The notes: generated by a model not told the origin, from the letters alone. DNA of 64,000 bases from Unio delphinus (GCA_029339505.1 JAQISU010000163.1:434001-498000), one strand, 5' to 3'. Counted from the stretch's first letter, positions 45,881 through 56,896 are shown. A program made the numbers and translations.

Positions 45881-47601
45881 CAGTACTCATATAATTTTGT
45901 ATAAGTCCCACTTGTCAAAGGGTAAGTGTTACGTCCCACTTTGTCAAGGGGTATTGCACAACATATAATAATAACACTATAACCCACTCCTTTCTAATAC
46001 TCGTTATCTAAGAGATGACTGCCTTCGGTAATTGCCCGGTTCGAGTAAGAGAATGTATATGGTAACCTGAGCGGGTATATTGAACAAAACAACTCCGAGC
46101 CCCCGTAAAGATAAAGAAAAATTTAATCAAATACATACACAATGAAATTTCCTTTCATTAGGAGTACACGCTGTTTACAAATAAACTTTCACTGAATAAC
46201 AAATAGATTTGAAATAGAATTAACAGATTAGCTGTTCTATTACCGATAGCTAAAAAACATCATAGATCTAGTGTCACAATCAAACTCAGTGCTTGAGTTC
46301 GATTTTCATAACCTGTTATCATCAAACCACATTCTCTGTTCAATCCAATGTTGTTCTAGAAGTCTGTTTCTCTCTATATATAATCTGCCTCGTGGATGTT
46401 CCGCTTGAATCCGGACTGGTCCACTGTATCAATGTATACACAGCAATTTCTCCTTCACAATTCCTTTTTATCCGTACTTCCTTTCTTTCCCAAAAGTATT
46501 TTCTTCCTTCCAAAAAGAAAATTAAAACAACCAAAGTCTCTCGTTACACTGATAATAGTCGAGACTGTCCGTTATTCCTAGTTCTAACAATCAGATATTT
46601 ATATCAGTGATAACAATTTTACGGCTAGTAATTAAACACACATGTCTTCAAATGAATGCAGTTAAACCATTTGTTAATTTGTTTTGCCTTGACCTAATAC
46701 ATTAACGTACTACATAGCGAGACATTGAATTATACACTGTTGCTAAATTATCTGTGACATCGAAATTCGGTGAATTCACATGTATTCTTGTAAATCCCTT
46801 ACTAACGTAATACATTAAATTCTTAGAACGCAATCATTATTCAAACAATATGATACATTCAAGAATTAACGTAACACTTCCTATCATAACTCAACATAGT
46901 GTTTTTTACATAAATTAACACTACGTCATTCTTAACTAAGAATTAAGGTAAGAATTCCAATTCATACTTCAAAAGCACATTATTAAATAACTGTATCAAA
47001 TGAATTCATGAGAATACTTCTGATTCATAATACAAATCATATTATTATATAAGTGTATGAAATTATACAAAAGTATCAAAACGAAATCATGCAGACCTGT
47101 AAACGAAGCAGACATTATATTAATTGCATCACAATAAACGTGGAATTGAGACAATACCTTATCTGGTACGTCACTCAACCGTTGGTTTTGGCGGTATTTC
47201 CCCTGGCCTACTTCTTAACGTACGAATGTATTTCTCTCAAATAACATTCAGAGCCTTTACCAAAAATATAATTCTACACTGTCTCTCTTGCAGAGAACTT
47301 TTTAAAGACTGAATTCTAATTCAGCTACTGCGACATTATGTTCTAAAGATTTCTCGTGTAAAACACAGCCCTTATTTAACCGTGACCAATCAGAAACAAA
47401 TGTATTTTCCCTCGCTTTCCTCTAAAAGTCGCTTACGTTATGGTCAATATGACACGCTTTGGTTTTAAGTAAAAGAATCTCTGTTTTCTCTCAATTCTGA
47501 CAGTTTCGTGATAAAATGAAACTTTACAAGGTCGCTGTCGGTCAGTCAGCTCTGAACAAATACGGTTAATTAGTACAACGGCCACATCCTACTATACAAA
47601 T

Positions 47602-47667
<66 letters not shown>

Positions 47668-47922
47668 CACGATGTCTTGTAAATTTAACTAATGGCTATC
47701 TGGCCAAAACTAATGGTTTATTAATAGATCGATCGAAAATTTGGCACTTCACAGTTACCAAGCTAGAAAAAAACATTAAACCCCAAAACCATATAAACAA
47801 TAACACGAAAAGTATTATACAAATACAAATATAAATGCAAAGGAGCTTCAGTAAATATCATTGATCATAATGCCCACGCGTGGACTAATGCACTAACAAT
47901 ATTTCCATGAGATCGAAATTAC
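45881..47922. other. Non-coding insertion splitting the polymerase, possible LTR-like segment
   Basis: No polymerase homology. Near its left edge is 'gtcccacttgtcaaagggta' duplicated as 'gtcccactttgtcaaggggt', within a TGTTACGTCCCAC context that could be a retrotransposon LTR start. The sequence is more CpG-containing than average (46020-46120 and 47150-47600) and ends with C8 plus (CT)n at 47607-47665. No PBS, polypurine tract or matching second LTR was established. Confidence 0.35.
47607..47665. repeat. C-tract plus (CT)n microsatellite
   Basis: A run of C then about 25 CT units. Confidence 0.95.
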
Positions 47923-48994
47923 ATGTCTGATTTTATTCATGATTTAAGTAAAAACGATCCTGTGTCAGTATGGTTATTTCAGAGTGCCATCGACGGACCA
48001 GGTTGTAAGTTTGATCAATTTGTAAGACCTAACGGTGAATTATATCGTAGAGAATCTCTTTATGAAACGATGAGAAATCTTGCGGAGAAATTTTCAACAG
48101 AGAATACTGAGCATATACTAACAAATTGTTTTCCAGTTACATCTCGCTTTGCCCAGGAACAAAAGTCATGGAAGCCAAAACGATTTGAATTTCTCGAGGG
48201 TGTACAATGAAGTTGTTGTGAATCCGGACACGGTGGATTATGGAATACTAAATATGATAACAAAGATGTTATCTTGGTTGATACGGTCGCGTGTTATCCT
48301 GAAAGTTGTCTCGGAGCAGGTGAGTGTCATGAGTATTTTAAGCAATTCGGACATCCCACGCACGAGATGACACGAGTATCAATAAATGGATCGTTATGCG
48401 ATTTTGATCTAACATGATTCACTTGATATCATTTAAATTTGCATAAGGACTCCATCCGATTTGTTATATTTGGTTTGGTAGACATTTCTCTGAGAAATAA
48501 TGGGCACCAATAGTTTTCTTACGATGTATGATTGATTGTAAAATACTGATATCACTGACTGTCGGTGAGGCAATTATATCATATAAGAAACAGACTGAAG
48601 TTTGGTCACCACAACCTGATCTTAGTTTTGATAAGATTATTAACGATTACAAAGAAAATTTGCCTCATCTTGTTGAAGATTATATTATTAAACAATTTAA
48701 GGAGACCTTTGAATGTACCGGTATACATGAAATCAGTGATAAAACCGCAAAGGATCTCGGTGAAGAATAATCGGTTGTGTTTCTATAAACTTGCTATCAA
48801 TGATAAATAGATTCCCTGACACTGAAGTTAGAGTTGCTACGGATTCGTTTTATATCGATATCAAGTATACAGAATCAGTGGCTCATTTTACAAACACTGA
48901 TGTGCCGTGGGGATCATGGAAAATAAAACAAGAAATGTTATGTGATGAGATATGCACATTGTCGCTAGATATATTAAAAATGCTTCTTGATTAG
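47923..48994 (+). pseudogene. DNA polymerase B, exonuclease/palm segments (Polinton)
   Basis: Successive frames. 47923-48210 (FDQFVRPNGELYRRESLYET ... AQEQKSWKPKRFEF) is followed after a shift by 48211-48417 with HGGLWNTKYDNKDVILVDTV, ACYPESCLGAGECHEYF and FGHPTHEMTRVSING. The latter is the conserved D-x-x-x-x-YP palm region of family B polymerases. 48528-48770 holds LTVGEAIISYKKQTEVW. 48791-48994 has VRVATDSFYID, matching the motif C 'DTDS' of family B polymerases with the first Asp replaced by Ala (as in several relatives), then PWGSWKIK. Several stops and frameshifts, and the block between the palm motifs is shortened. The enzyme would have replicated the element with protein priming. Confidence 0.7.
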
Positions 48995-49737
48995 TTGTTA
49001 TTGAAATAGCTATGATAATGTGTGGTGATCACGGTCAACCTCCGCCATTTGTTGGAAAATCTTCCCACGAATGGTTGAATAATTTTTTAGATTATTATAA
49101 AGAAAGTAATACTGATCATAGAGAGCTTGATCCAGAAAAAGAAATTAATCAGACTACAACCTGATAAAATTCATTGTGAAATATCGCATGAAATAATTTC
49201 AGAAACTTCCAAAAATTATGTTTGGGATAAATGTACACTAAACAATTTGATAGTGGCAAGTAGAAAGATATCCAGAGACACACTTCAGCAGGAATTATTT
49301 CAGTTACATAAGGACAAGTTTTCAGAGTTACCATTCCATTATGTTATACACGACAACAGAATATTGAAGATGAAATTCCAGGAGAGTCAAGGAAACAGTA
49401 TCTCGTATTAAATGATATTGTTCTAGTTGATATCTGTGCTATCGAGAATGCGTTAAAAGACAAATCTCCATGGGCGCTAGGATACGCAATGACGATACAT
49501 TCATTTCTGGGGTTAACTATCTCTGATACAGTTGTTTTGATTATTGATAATCATATCTGGTGATCAAATTTAGGGTATCTCACAGAATCATGAGTCAGAA
49601 GAAGAGTTATTTTAAATGTTACTGACACCAGCACCGAAATTGTTAGCGATGATATAGTAAGAAGAAAAAAACTTGCTGGTTATAAAAAGAGTGACCAAAA
49701 ATATAATAGAGAATTTTATATTGATGCTGAATTATAA
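48995..49737 (+). pseudogene. SF1 (Pif1/RecD-like) helicase remnant
   Basis: Motif III appears as MCGDHGQPPPFVGKSSHEWL (49018-49077), matching GD-x-x-Q-(L/P)PP of superfamily 1 helicases. The middle (LIVASRKISRDTLQQELFQL at about 49246) and late part (VLNDIVLVDI, ALGYAMTIHSFLGLTISDTV) correspond to the motif V 'T-(V/I)-H-x-x-QG-x-T' segment, with SQ changed to FL. The tail KKLAGYKKSDQKYNREFYID ends at TAA 49735-49737. Walker A (GxGKT) is missing, as the sequence before motif III is lost. Two frame changes and three stops. It follows the polymerase without an obvious gene border, so a polymerase-helicase fusion is likely. Confidence 0.7.
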
Positions 49738-49917
49738 TGATGCTGAAACAACAGCTGAATAACCACTGTGCGAGCTGTAACACAATAATGTGTTGGCAGT
49801 ATTCGAGTAATAATTCAAGACAATTTACCGTAGATAGGTAGAATAGTAGTTGCAGTAATATACGTGAAAATACGGTGCTGACCTGTCTTCAATGTAATAG
49901 ACGTAGAGATGCTATTG
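49737..49917 (+). pseudogene. HNH-like zinc module
   Basis: The start codon overlaps the helicase stop (TAATG, then a second ATG). The frame shows CASCNTIMCWQYS, then FTVDR, an in-frame stop, and NTVLTCLQCNRRRDA. Two C-x2-C pairs with a V-D-R and an N-V-x-L-x-C strand resemble treble-clef HNH endonuclease folds. It overlaps the 3' end of the minus-strand integrase at 49889, so the two transcripts converge. It may be the C-terminal domain of the helicase. Confidence 0.55.
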
Positions 49918-50760
49918 GTAATTTTGAATCCTCGGGTATTACTTGCAATTGTTCACGAGTAAATCTACGCTGAGGAGCAGTTGAATCAAATTTATAGATT
50001 GCCGATCTACCAGTAGATCTTAATATGTTATATATTTTATGTGTAGTAATACTCCAAACAGGATCAGTCGCTCTATTTTTAACCACCCTCAAGTTCACCA
50101 GGTTCATACAAATATCTAACAGTCACATTACCTCAAGCTGACTGTTTCGAGAAATCATTTCGTTGTACTGGCATATAGTTTTTGTGTGTGATTGCATTAA
50201 CGGGTTTCATGTTGTTTGTTCCTGTAATTTCATTATTTAGCGCAGCTATCACACTTGGTAATCTTGCAACTCATTCTCGAGATCTCTTGTCTTGAATTAT
50301 TTCTTTCACATGTTGATATCCTAATAACCGCTTAGCAAGTGTGCTATTAAATCATTCAACAATGGCCTGATCACGGTGTATTGCACTATGTCCTCGTCGT
50401 ATTTTGACATTATGTTTATTCATCAGCGATGATATTGCACCCGGAAATTCCTTTCCAGGATCAACCTGTAATAAGTGTGGCCACCGTAAAGGTACCGTTG
50501 ATAAATTCGTTTAGAAGCTACTTCTGCTGCTGTCTTTGTTGATAATGGCTCTGATTATTTGTATCTGCTTACAATATCAACTTCAGTTAATGCGTATTTG
50601 TATGTTACTCATCATCTAGTATCACGTGATAAAATATCAGCCTGATGAATATCATTTAGAACACTAACATCAAAGTGCGCATATTCGATTCCTTTAGATT
50701 GTGGTAGATAAATTTGCCATATTGCTTGTCGTAATTACCAATCTGATACAGTAACATGTT
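49889..50760 (-). pseudogene. Retroviral-type (rve) integrase, Polinton
   Basis: The minus-strand translation shows IHQADIL (first catalytic Asp, about 50640) and KYALTEVDIVSRYK. The second catalytic Asp is in VDPGKEFPGAISSLMNKHN (Asp at 50460-50462), and GHSAIHRDQAIVE gives the catalytic Glu (50355-50357), 34 residues after that Asp. A TGA follows the Glu directly. Next come LAKRLLGYQHVKEIIQD, VARLPSVIAALNNEIT and the C-terminal chromo/SH3-like part (49889-50107) with ATDPVWSITTHKIYNILRS and RRFTREQLQVIPED. The triad survives, but stops and frame changes break the frame. It would have inserted the element into the host genome. Confidence 0.85.
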
Positions 50761-50970
50761 TGACTTTTGCTGATTCGGCGAGTTTATTAACTGCTGATTT
50801 ACCTCTCCAGTATCCTCTTGGTCTATAATAAATGGATTTCATAATAATGTTAATTACCAGCCCCCAATACTAGTTTACCCTTTATTACAGATCTTACTAA
50901 CCAGTTTGCTAATGATTCCTTGAAAAAAAATTTTAAAATAGAATTTACCGGACGAATCAGCTTCACATCT

Positions 50971-50973
<3 letters not shown>

Positions 50974-51051
<78 letters not shown>
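50974..51051. repeat. Long (TA)n microsatellite inside the Polinton remnant
   Basis: About 39 TA repeats between the integrase and the PLA2-like gene. Confidence 0.97.
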
Positions 51052-51053
<2 letters not shown>

Positions 51054-51062
51054 TTCAGATTG

Positions 51063-51442
51063 TTACTTTTTATAAAATACATCATGAGCATGACAAGCTC
51101 GATCAATTTCATTTATCGGAGACTCGCCAGGTTTTGGTTGATCCTGATTATCAAGTCTGATATAAAGTCTGGTTCCAGGACAACAATAGTTATATCCTGG
51201 AAGATCTTTTTCTCTTCGTTATTTAACTCACGGATTTCCTGGTTATTTGATTAATTTTACTGCAATATCACCTCCACGTTTTTTTCTTTTAAATTTGATT
51301 TGTTGCAAGGGATAAATTTAAATTTCTTTGTAGCGCATCATTCACACTTACCTGTAACCGCAGACCTGTTATTATTTGTTGTAATTGTTGTTGGTGTATC
51401 TGTTGGGATACGCGCTCTACATTTAACACAAAATAGATCCAT
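51063..51442 (-). pseudogene. Zinc ribbon (DUF5679-like) plus PLA2-like protein
   Basis: From the ATG at 51442: MDLFCVKCRARIPTD, then NNRSAVTGKCE, an in-frame TGA (51338-51340) and CATKKFKFIP, giving two C-x2-C knuckles as in DUF5679 zinc ribbons of viruses and phages. After stops and a shift near 51207 comes DLPGYNYCCPGTRLYIRL (calcium-loop-like) and INEIDRACHAHDVFYKK with the His-Asp pair of secreted/parvovirus-type phospholipase A2, ending at TAA 51063-51065. In adinto- and Polinton-type viruses a PLA2-like domain is thought to help virions cross membranes. The pairing with the zinc ribbon suggests a minor virion protein. Pseudogenised. Confidence 0.7.
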
Positions 51443-51459
51443 ATTATTTATTATATATC

Positions 51460-52129
51460 ATGGATGTAATTGATTTTTCAGCGAAAAGAATGCGAGAACC
51501 TGTTAAACACCATGCAGCTCTACCATATTCTATCAGAATGATTATCATAGGTCCATTTGGAAATGTCAAGATGCAATTGTTACTTAATCTCATAATGAGG
51601 TGGGTAAAATGTGATAAATTGTATTTCGTGTCGATATCTGTAGATGATCAACGATGTTACGATGTGTTTAATTTTTTTTAATGAAAACGCAGCGACGATA
51701 AATGAAGACGGTAATGATATTATTAATTTTATCACTGATATTGATGAAGCACCGAGTGTTGATGCTATTGATGTAAGTATTAATAATTTAGTAATATATG
51801 ATGATGTACTTACTGCTGGATAAACAATCAAATGCAGGAAGAATATTTTCACGCGGTAGACATAAAAATAGATGTAATTTATGTTATTCAGCGATATACA
51901 CAAATTCCAAAAGTGATCAGATATAACTAATATTCTTGCTGTGTTTAATGGAGTTGATATGCATTCGCTGAGAAATATTCATCAGACCTGGTGTAGCGGA
52001 GATATGGATTATAATCTTTTAAGAGATTTCTTAAGTCGGTCTAAGTCAATCCCACACAGATTTATAACAATAAATTTACACGATCCTAGATCAAGATATC
52101 AAATCGCTCTTGATAAAATATTTGGATAA
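51460..52129 (+). pseudogene. A32/FtsK-type packaging ATPase, Polinton
   Basis: The start codon lies 17 bp from the divergent ATG at 51442. Residues about 22-45 hold a Walker A region in which GxxGxGKT has become GPFGNVKM (Lys kept, Gly before it and Thr after it lost), followed by LLLNLI and DKLYFVSISVDD, typical of the family. After a stop at 51679-51681 and frame change come SINNLVIYDD (Walker B, intact acidic pair), then GRHKNRCNLCYSA in shifted frame. Finally 51941-52129 gives LRNIHQTWCSGDMDYNLLRD ... DPRSRYQIALDKIF, ending at TAA. The protein would have pumped DNA into capsids. Confidence 0.75.
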
Positions 52130-52377
52130 AACCACAGCAGCAGAGAGGGCACGACCTCGATAAAGTGTCAACAGGTGAACATCACCCGTATACTTTTAGA
52201 AAAATACCAAGACACTAGCTAGTAATAAAAATAACTAACCGAGTGAGACTCTCTCGAAAGTTAGAGGCTTCGTTATGGCGTTATTGACGTTATTGTTTTC
52301 GTTTTTGTAAGAAACATAGTTTAATAAACGGACAATTCTAATGACTTTATTTAAAGAGGGTAACACAATTAGCTAAG
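52130..52377. other. Right flank of the Polinton remnant
   Basis: No coding signal. Any right terminal repeat of the element should be in or just beyond this interval, but none was recognised. Confidence 0.4.
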
Positions 52378-53218
52378 AACTAATCTACCTTGAGGCCCTC
52401 ATACAAGGAATTTATTCAATTCAGCAGCATCTCAGAAGCCACTGGATATATTGGGTTTTGAAGATGGAAATAGAGTGGACATTTCTAATCTCAACTGGAG
52501 TACTATTCCAGAGCAAAGTTCCAGAGTATTGGAAACTTTTCTTGAATAATTCCTTATTTGGTTTGGGAGTTTTATGCTGTTTTGTAGACATTGATCGCAG
52601 GTGGGGTGTATTACCAGGTAGCCTATACTGGAATAGGGATTGTAAATATTCAGGAGCACTATTGTTGGATATCCTGTACATTAATTTGGCTTTTCTTAAA
52701 CAGATTCGGTCTTTAATAGGTAATATTTTTAACTTACCAGCTAAATTTTCCTTGTTTTCTTTCTGGTTTGATATTAGCCTAAATGCTCTTTTCTGAAGAT
52801 TTTCCAACTTTGATATGTTTTTATCATTTGAATTACCCCATACTGTATTACAGTAGTCTAAATACGGTTGCATGTAACTGTTATAAAATAATTTTCTGTG
52901 CCTTTCAGGGAGAGAATGTCTTATCCTACTGAGAATCCATAAACTTGAATTGACTTTTTTTTTACTGATATGCTTGATATGATCAGTCCATGATAGATTA
53001 TTATCTACCAAAACACCAAGTAGTCTGTCGTGACAGACCATTTGTAAATTTTTATCCTTCCATGTCAGACATAGTTCATTGCTATCAAGATTTTTCCTTT
53101 TTCTCTTGTTGAGATAAGTAATATTTTTAGTTTTACCAGTATTTACTACCATGCCATTGCATGTGCACCAGTTTTCCAGCTTGTTTAATGCATTCTGTAA
53201 AGAAATTTCGAGTTCATG
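52378..53218 (-). mobile_element. Jockey/CR1-like LINE, 5'-truncated, intact C-terminal frame
   Basis: Minus-strand frame 52421-53152 (243 codons, continuing upstream in frame to about 53215) encodes the region after the RT core: GKTKNI, RLLGVLVDNNLSWTDHIKHI, LDYCNTVWGN, LQKRAFRLI, and a C-terminus with FQYSGTLLWNSTPVEIRNV. No stops interrupt it, so this insertion is fairly young. The 3' UTR ends near 'ttgtatgagggcctcaaggt'. It is truncated at about 53215, before the catalytic motifs, and lies just beyond the last Polinton gene. Confidence 0.85.
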
Positions 53219-54492
53219 CTTTGTGCTGCTGGGTGTCGTTCAAGGTGTAGAGTGGAGCAAAGACGTCTTGCAATTGGTGTATTTCTGGAATGCCACAGGG
53301 GGTGTCTTTAGATATCCCGCTTGCGTTAAAGTAGTTCTGCTTATCTTCGTTGTTTGGCTCGGTCCGATCGTTGAATAGTTTTCCTGGCTCTTTTCCAAGA
53401 CGATTACACGGGATAAACACATCTGATCTTGAGGGCTGTTATTCGGACGAAACTCGTTTTGGTGCTGCGAAGGTTGTCGACCAAAAACACATTTTTGCGT
53501 CCTGTCCCTTGGGGAAGAGTTACGTGGGTCATACACAGTGTCGCTTTTCCATCGGTGATGTGAAACTTGTCATTGGATTGTTGCACGTGTTGAATCTTGT
53601 TGATGACTTTGAAAGGTGTCAATACTGGTGGGATGCTTAACTCGATCCAAAACAGGAGACTTCAACTTATCGTGATGAATGGAAAGTCTTAAACGATCGT
53701 TTCATTGTAGTTAACATAGAATCCCACCCCTAGTTAATGAACCCCTCTGCTTTCTCCAAAGGTACGTTGGACTTGAAATCTTTATACTTTACCGCTTACT
53801 TGTAAAACGTAGTTCCAAATTTTCGAGAGGAATGCTTTTCTGTCTCTCGAATGTGATAGTACTTTTCAGGGTTTATTGGCGAACTTTGCTTGGACGTCGA
53901 ATCTCTGGGTCTGGATTCGGGATCACTCATGACATCTTCAAAATCACTGGTATGAATTTAAGCCAAGGTTTCATATTATACGTACCGTACCTCAAGTACG
54001 TTTTCTATTTCACTTTATCAATCTACTCCAAGAAAGGAAAAATATTTTAAAAAGTTGTTTACTTACTTACGTGTTTAGGCTCTAATAAAAAAGTAACACA
54101 GAAAAGGTGAAAACAACAAGCAATGCAAAATTTCACAAATAATTTGTTTCACCTGGATGAAGTCAAAATGTAAAAAGACCTTTATTTTTGGAATCAAATC
54201 CAAAAGTAATCCACGAATAACTTTCAAAAGTCTTTTTAATGAAATGTTCTAATGATGAGGTCTGTACTGTGCTTATTTACAGTTCCTTGTAGAAACACAA
54301 TATTTAATAATCCGGTGTTGAAAATCTGGATAAAGTTGTGATAAACAGTCTGTGTCCAAGAATTCTGCATGAGCATATCAAATATTTCCAGAGATACAAA
54401 TTATTCCTTTAAACTCCAAACAAACTGGCAACAACAAAAGAAAATGACTTAACCTCAGGTGTAACAGAAACCAAACTGAGAATCGTCAATAT
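53219..54492. other. Unassigned, possibly retrotransposon-derived DNA
   Basis: Overlapping minus-strand frames at 53214-53622 (such as KVINKIQHVQQSNDKFHITD and EIHQLQDVFAPLYTLNDTQQ) and higher CpG content suggest old coding sequence. The 'QDVFA' phrase recalls the linker before Gypsy RT, but this is weak and the strand is opposite to the Gypsy RT at 54493. No firm identification. Confidence 0.25.
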
Positions 54493-54876
54493 GCTCAAGA
54501 AGTGTTCCAGAAACGCATGGCACAGTGTTTTGATAACTTTCCTGTGGGAGGAGACTAATATAGATGACATTGTTGTTTCGGGAACTTCAAAGGAAGATCA
54601 TTATCAAAAATAACTCGTGTTTTAAATAGATGCCATGAAATAAAGCTTACACTGAATTTGGAAAAATGACAATTTGGACTAACAAACATTTGCAACGTGG
54701 GACACATACTGACATCGTCAGGTATTAAACTTGATCCAGAAAAAGTAAAAGCAATCACAGAAATGGCCTGGCTCCGACGGAAAAGAAAGGAATTGAAAAA
54801 TTACTGGGGACAGTCAACCACCTATCGAAATTTATCCCAAATACATCTACAGTGACAGAGCCGATCAGAGCGCTGT
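54493..54876 (+). pseudogene. Ty3/Gypsy reverse transcriptase remnant
   Basis: In three frames: QEVFQKRMAQCFDNFPVGG, then NIDDIVVSGTSKEDHYQ (the Y-x-DD active-site region with the two Asp kept), then VLNRCHEIKLTLNLEK, ICNVGHILTSSGIKLDPEKV and KGIEKLLGTVNHLSKFIPNT with TEPIRALW. These are RT motifs and the start of the RNase H connection of Ty3/Gypsy pol. Stops follow NLEK and other points, and two indels shift the frame. The RNase H, integrase and LTRs are not adjacent. Confidence 0.85.
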
Positions 54877-56896
54877 GGTTGTTAGTGGTGAGTTGAATAC
54901 CTTTCGCTGGATGCATCTACTGCTTCTAGCTGTTCGGGATGGGCATTTGGAAATTTTTGGTTTTGTTTGGCTGGTTAGAGGAGTATTGTATAAAATAAAA
55001 AAAAAAAATACGTTTGGCTGCTCGACTTTTATGTCTCCTGCTGCATTACCTTTCATTCTAATATTTCTGCCTTCGCTCAACATCTTTCCCCGAGTTTTTC
55101 TTCCTTTTTCTTTCCAGTGTATTCTTTAATTTCTGTCATGATCTTCTGTCGTCTGCCTCTCCCTTGCATTGTTATTATTCTTTTCGTCCTCCGTCTTTAT
55201 TTCCTCTCGTTATTATTTTATTGCTTTCAATGTTTCCTTGGCCAGAATGAATGTTCATTTGAAAACATACTTAGATTGCTAATTTTATTTAAATTAATTA
55301 TTCATTTACAAGTTGTCAGTATGTTTACTTTGTTGATATTATTGTCTTTTTTGTGTTTTTCATGTTCATTTACATTCAGCCTATCTGTTCGATATAGCGA
55401 ACCTTAGGGACAAACTGGGAGGGGGAGGTGGCTGGTATTTTTCTCTTTAAGATCTAGGTCCCGCCGTGGCGTGACAAGTATTACCAGTTCCCCTCGGATT
55501 GTTTAATGCCGTTTGGATTATTAAGTTTACCGTTTTGTTGGTGCGGCTAATTAATTTGTTTTCTCCTTGCTTCATTCTTTTTTTGGGGGGTGGGGGTGGG
55601 GGTGGCATTGGACAGATGCCACCCCCTCCCTATTTCATTGCTTCATTATATCTGTTCAATCTAGCGAATCTTCTTGTCATTAAGGAATATGGAGGGACCT
55701 GTATCTTTTAATATACAGTGCCGAGTTATTACTGTTTCGTGCCTGAGTCTATAGTCTATTTCTAAATTATCTTTATTGTTGATTTGATGCTCGATAACCT
55801 TTATAATTGTAGCAAAGAATGCATATTTTAATTTTAAAATATTCTTTATCTCAGGAAAATAATTGTACATGATATGTGATCATAGAGAATATTTCGATAA
55901 ACGTACAGTTTGAAAGAAATTTATTTGAAATAAACTTTACTAATTTGAGGTCAAACGGACTGACAACAAACAAACAGCGACTTGAAGTTCTGATCGTACG
56001 GAGACAGCTTTTCTAATGGTTGCCACGAGAAAAAGAAATACAACTTATACATAATCATTCAAAGCTGTAATTGTGAGTACATTGAAGGTAAACTCTTTGA
56101 TTTTGTAGGACATTTGTTTCAAAGAAGACTATGACGGGAATGTAGACTGATTTCTTGCAAAACAAACAAAACAGTCCGACTTTCCTTTGCCATTTCCATA
56201 ACTGTCACATCGATACGGGCACTCGTTTCTGTTGGTTAAAGAGGGAAAGAGGAGAATTATTGGCACGACTAAGATCTGAGGAATCTCATGCTACTCCAAC
56301 CTAAAGAGTTGCCACGTTACTGGACAGTTTGGAAATGCGGTCATAAAGTAGTATATGACCTATATGACTCCGGGTCATTTTGTCCCAGAACAGTTTCGTC
56401 CCGACCCGTTTTGCCCTGATTTCTGTTGTGTTTGTTACAAAGAAAATTAAGCATATATTTCATGCTACAGGTTCGACTATCCCTGCCTCACAACTATCTT
56501 TTTATTGACGGATACTCCTACTTTTCTTTGTAACGAGCCATTGTGATTTCGCCTGGGTCGTTTTAACCCAGTTTTCATTTTATATTCCTCTCGGTTGTTA
56601 GATGCCATAACGGTAAATACTCACACCCATGTGAAACCAAGTGAACATGTACAGTGTTCCTCGAACAAGTCAGATTAAAATATGTATATAATCTGTTTAA
56701 TTGATAAAGATATGTGGATAAACAGAAGAAAAAGATATACTGCCGTACCTTGTCAGAAAATGTGATCGACAATATTGAATATTCGTACACTCTCATGTTT
56801 GTTTGTAGCCTCCTTCCGATTTGAAAATCGAAAACCCAAAAATATAAAATAATGCACCAAACTTAGTCCTTTCATCCATTAATTTATAACTTCTAA
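54877..56896. other. Unassigned DNA, possible LTR or transposon debris
   Basis: No recognised gene. 'atctgttcgatatagcgaac' (about 55381) recurs as 'atctgttcaatctagcgaat' (about 55648). A G-rich/C-rich foldback occurs at 55585-55625. Several T-rich open frames are compositional. Confidence 0.4.

Larger units (their letters stand above)
43998..52129. mobile_element. Polinton/Maverick (adintovirus-like) element remnant
   Basis: Collinear degraded genes typical of self-synthesising DNA transposons and related viruses: DNA polymerase B, SF1 helicase, HNH-like module (all +), integrase (-), zinc ribbon plus PLA2-like protein (-), and packaging ATPase (+). The limits given are the outermost coding remnants. 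Terminal inverted repeats and a 6-bp target duplication were not found. The segment 45881-47922 is probably a foreign insertion, and a (TA)n run sits at 50974-51051. No capsid, penton or protease gene was recognised. Every gene carries disruptions. Confidence 0.8.

Noticed and set aside
46293..47312. Overlapping short frames of 60-105 codons on both strands
   Set aside because: No motif, and they lie in the segment that interrupts the Polinton polymerase; taken as noncoding.
53350..53640. 96-codon plus-strand frame
   Set aside because: Antisense to a minus-strand frame with more protein-like composition; neither was identified with confidence.
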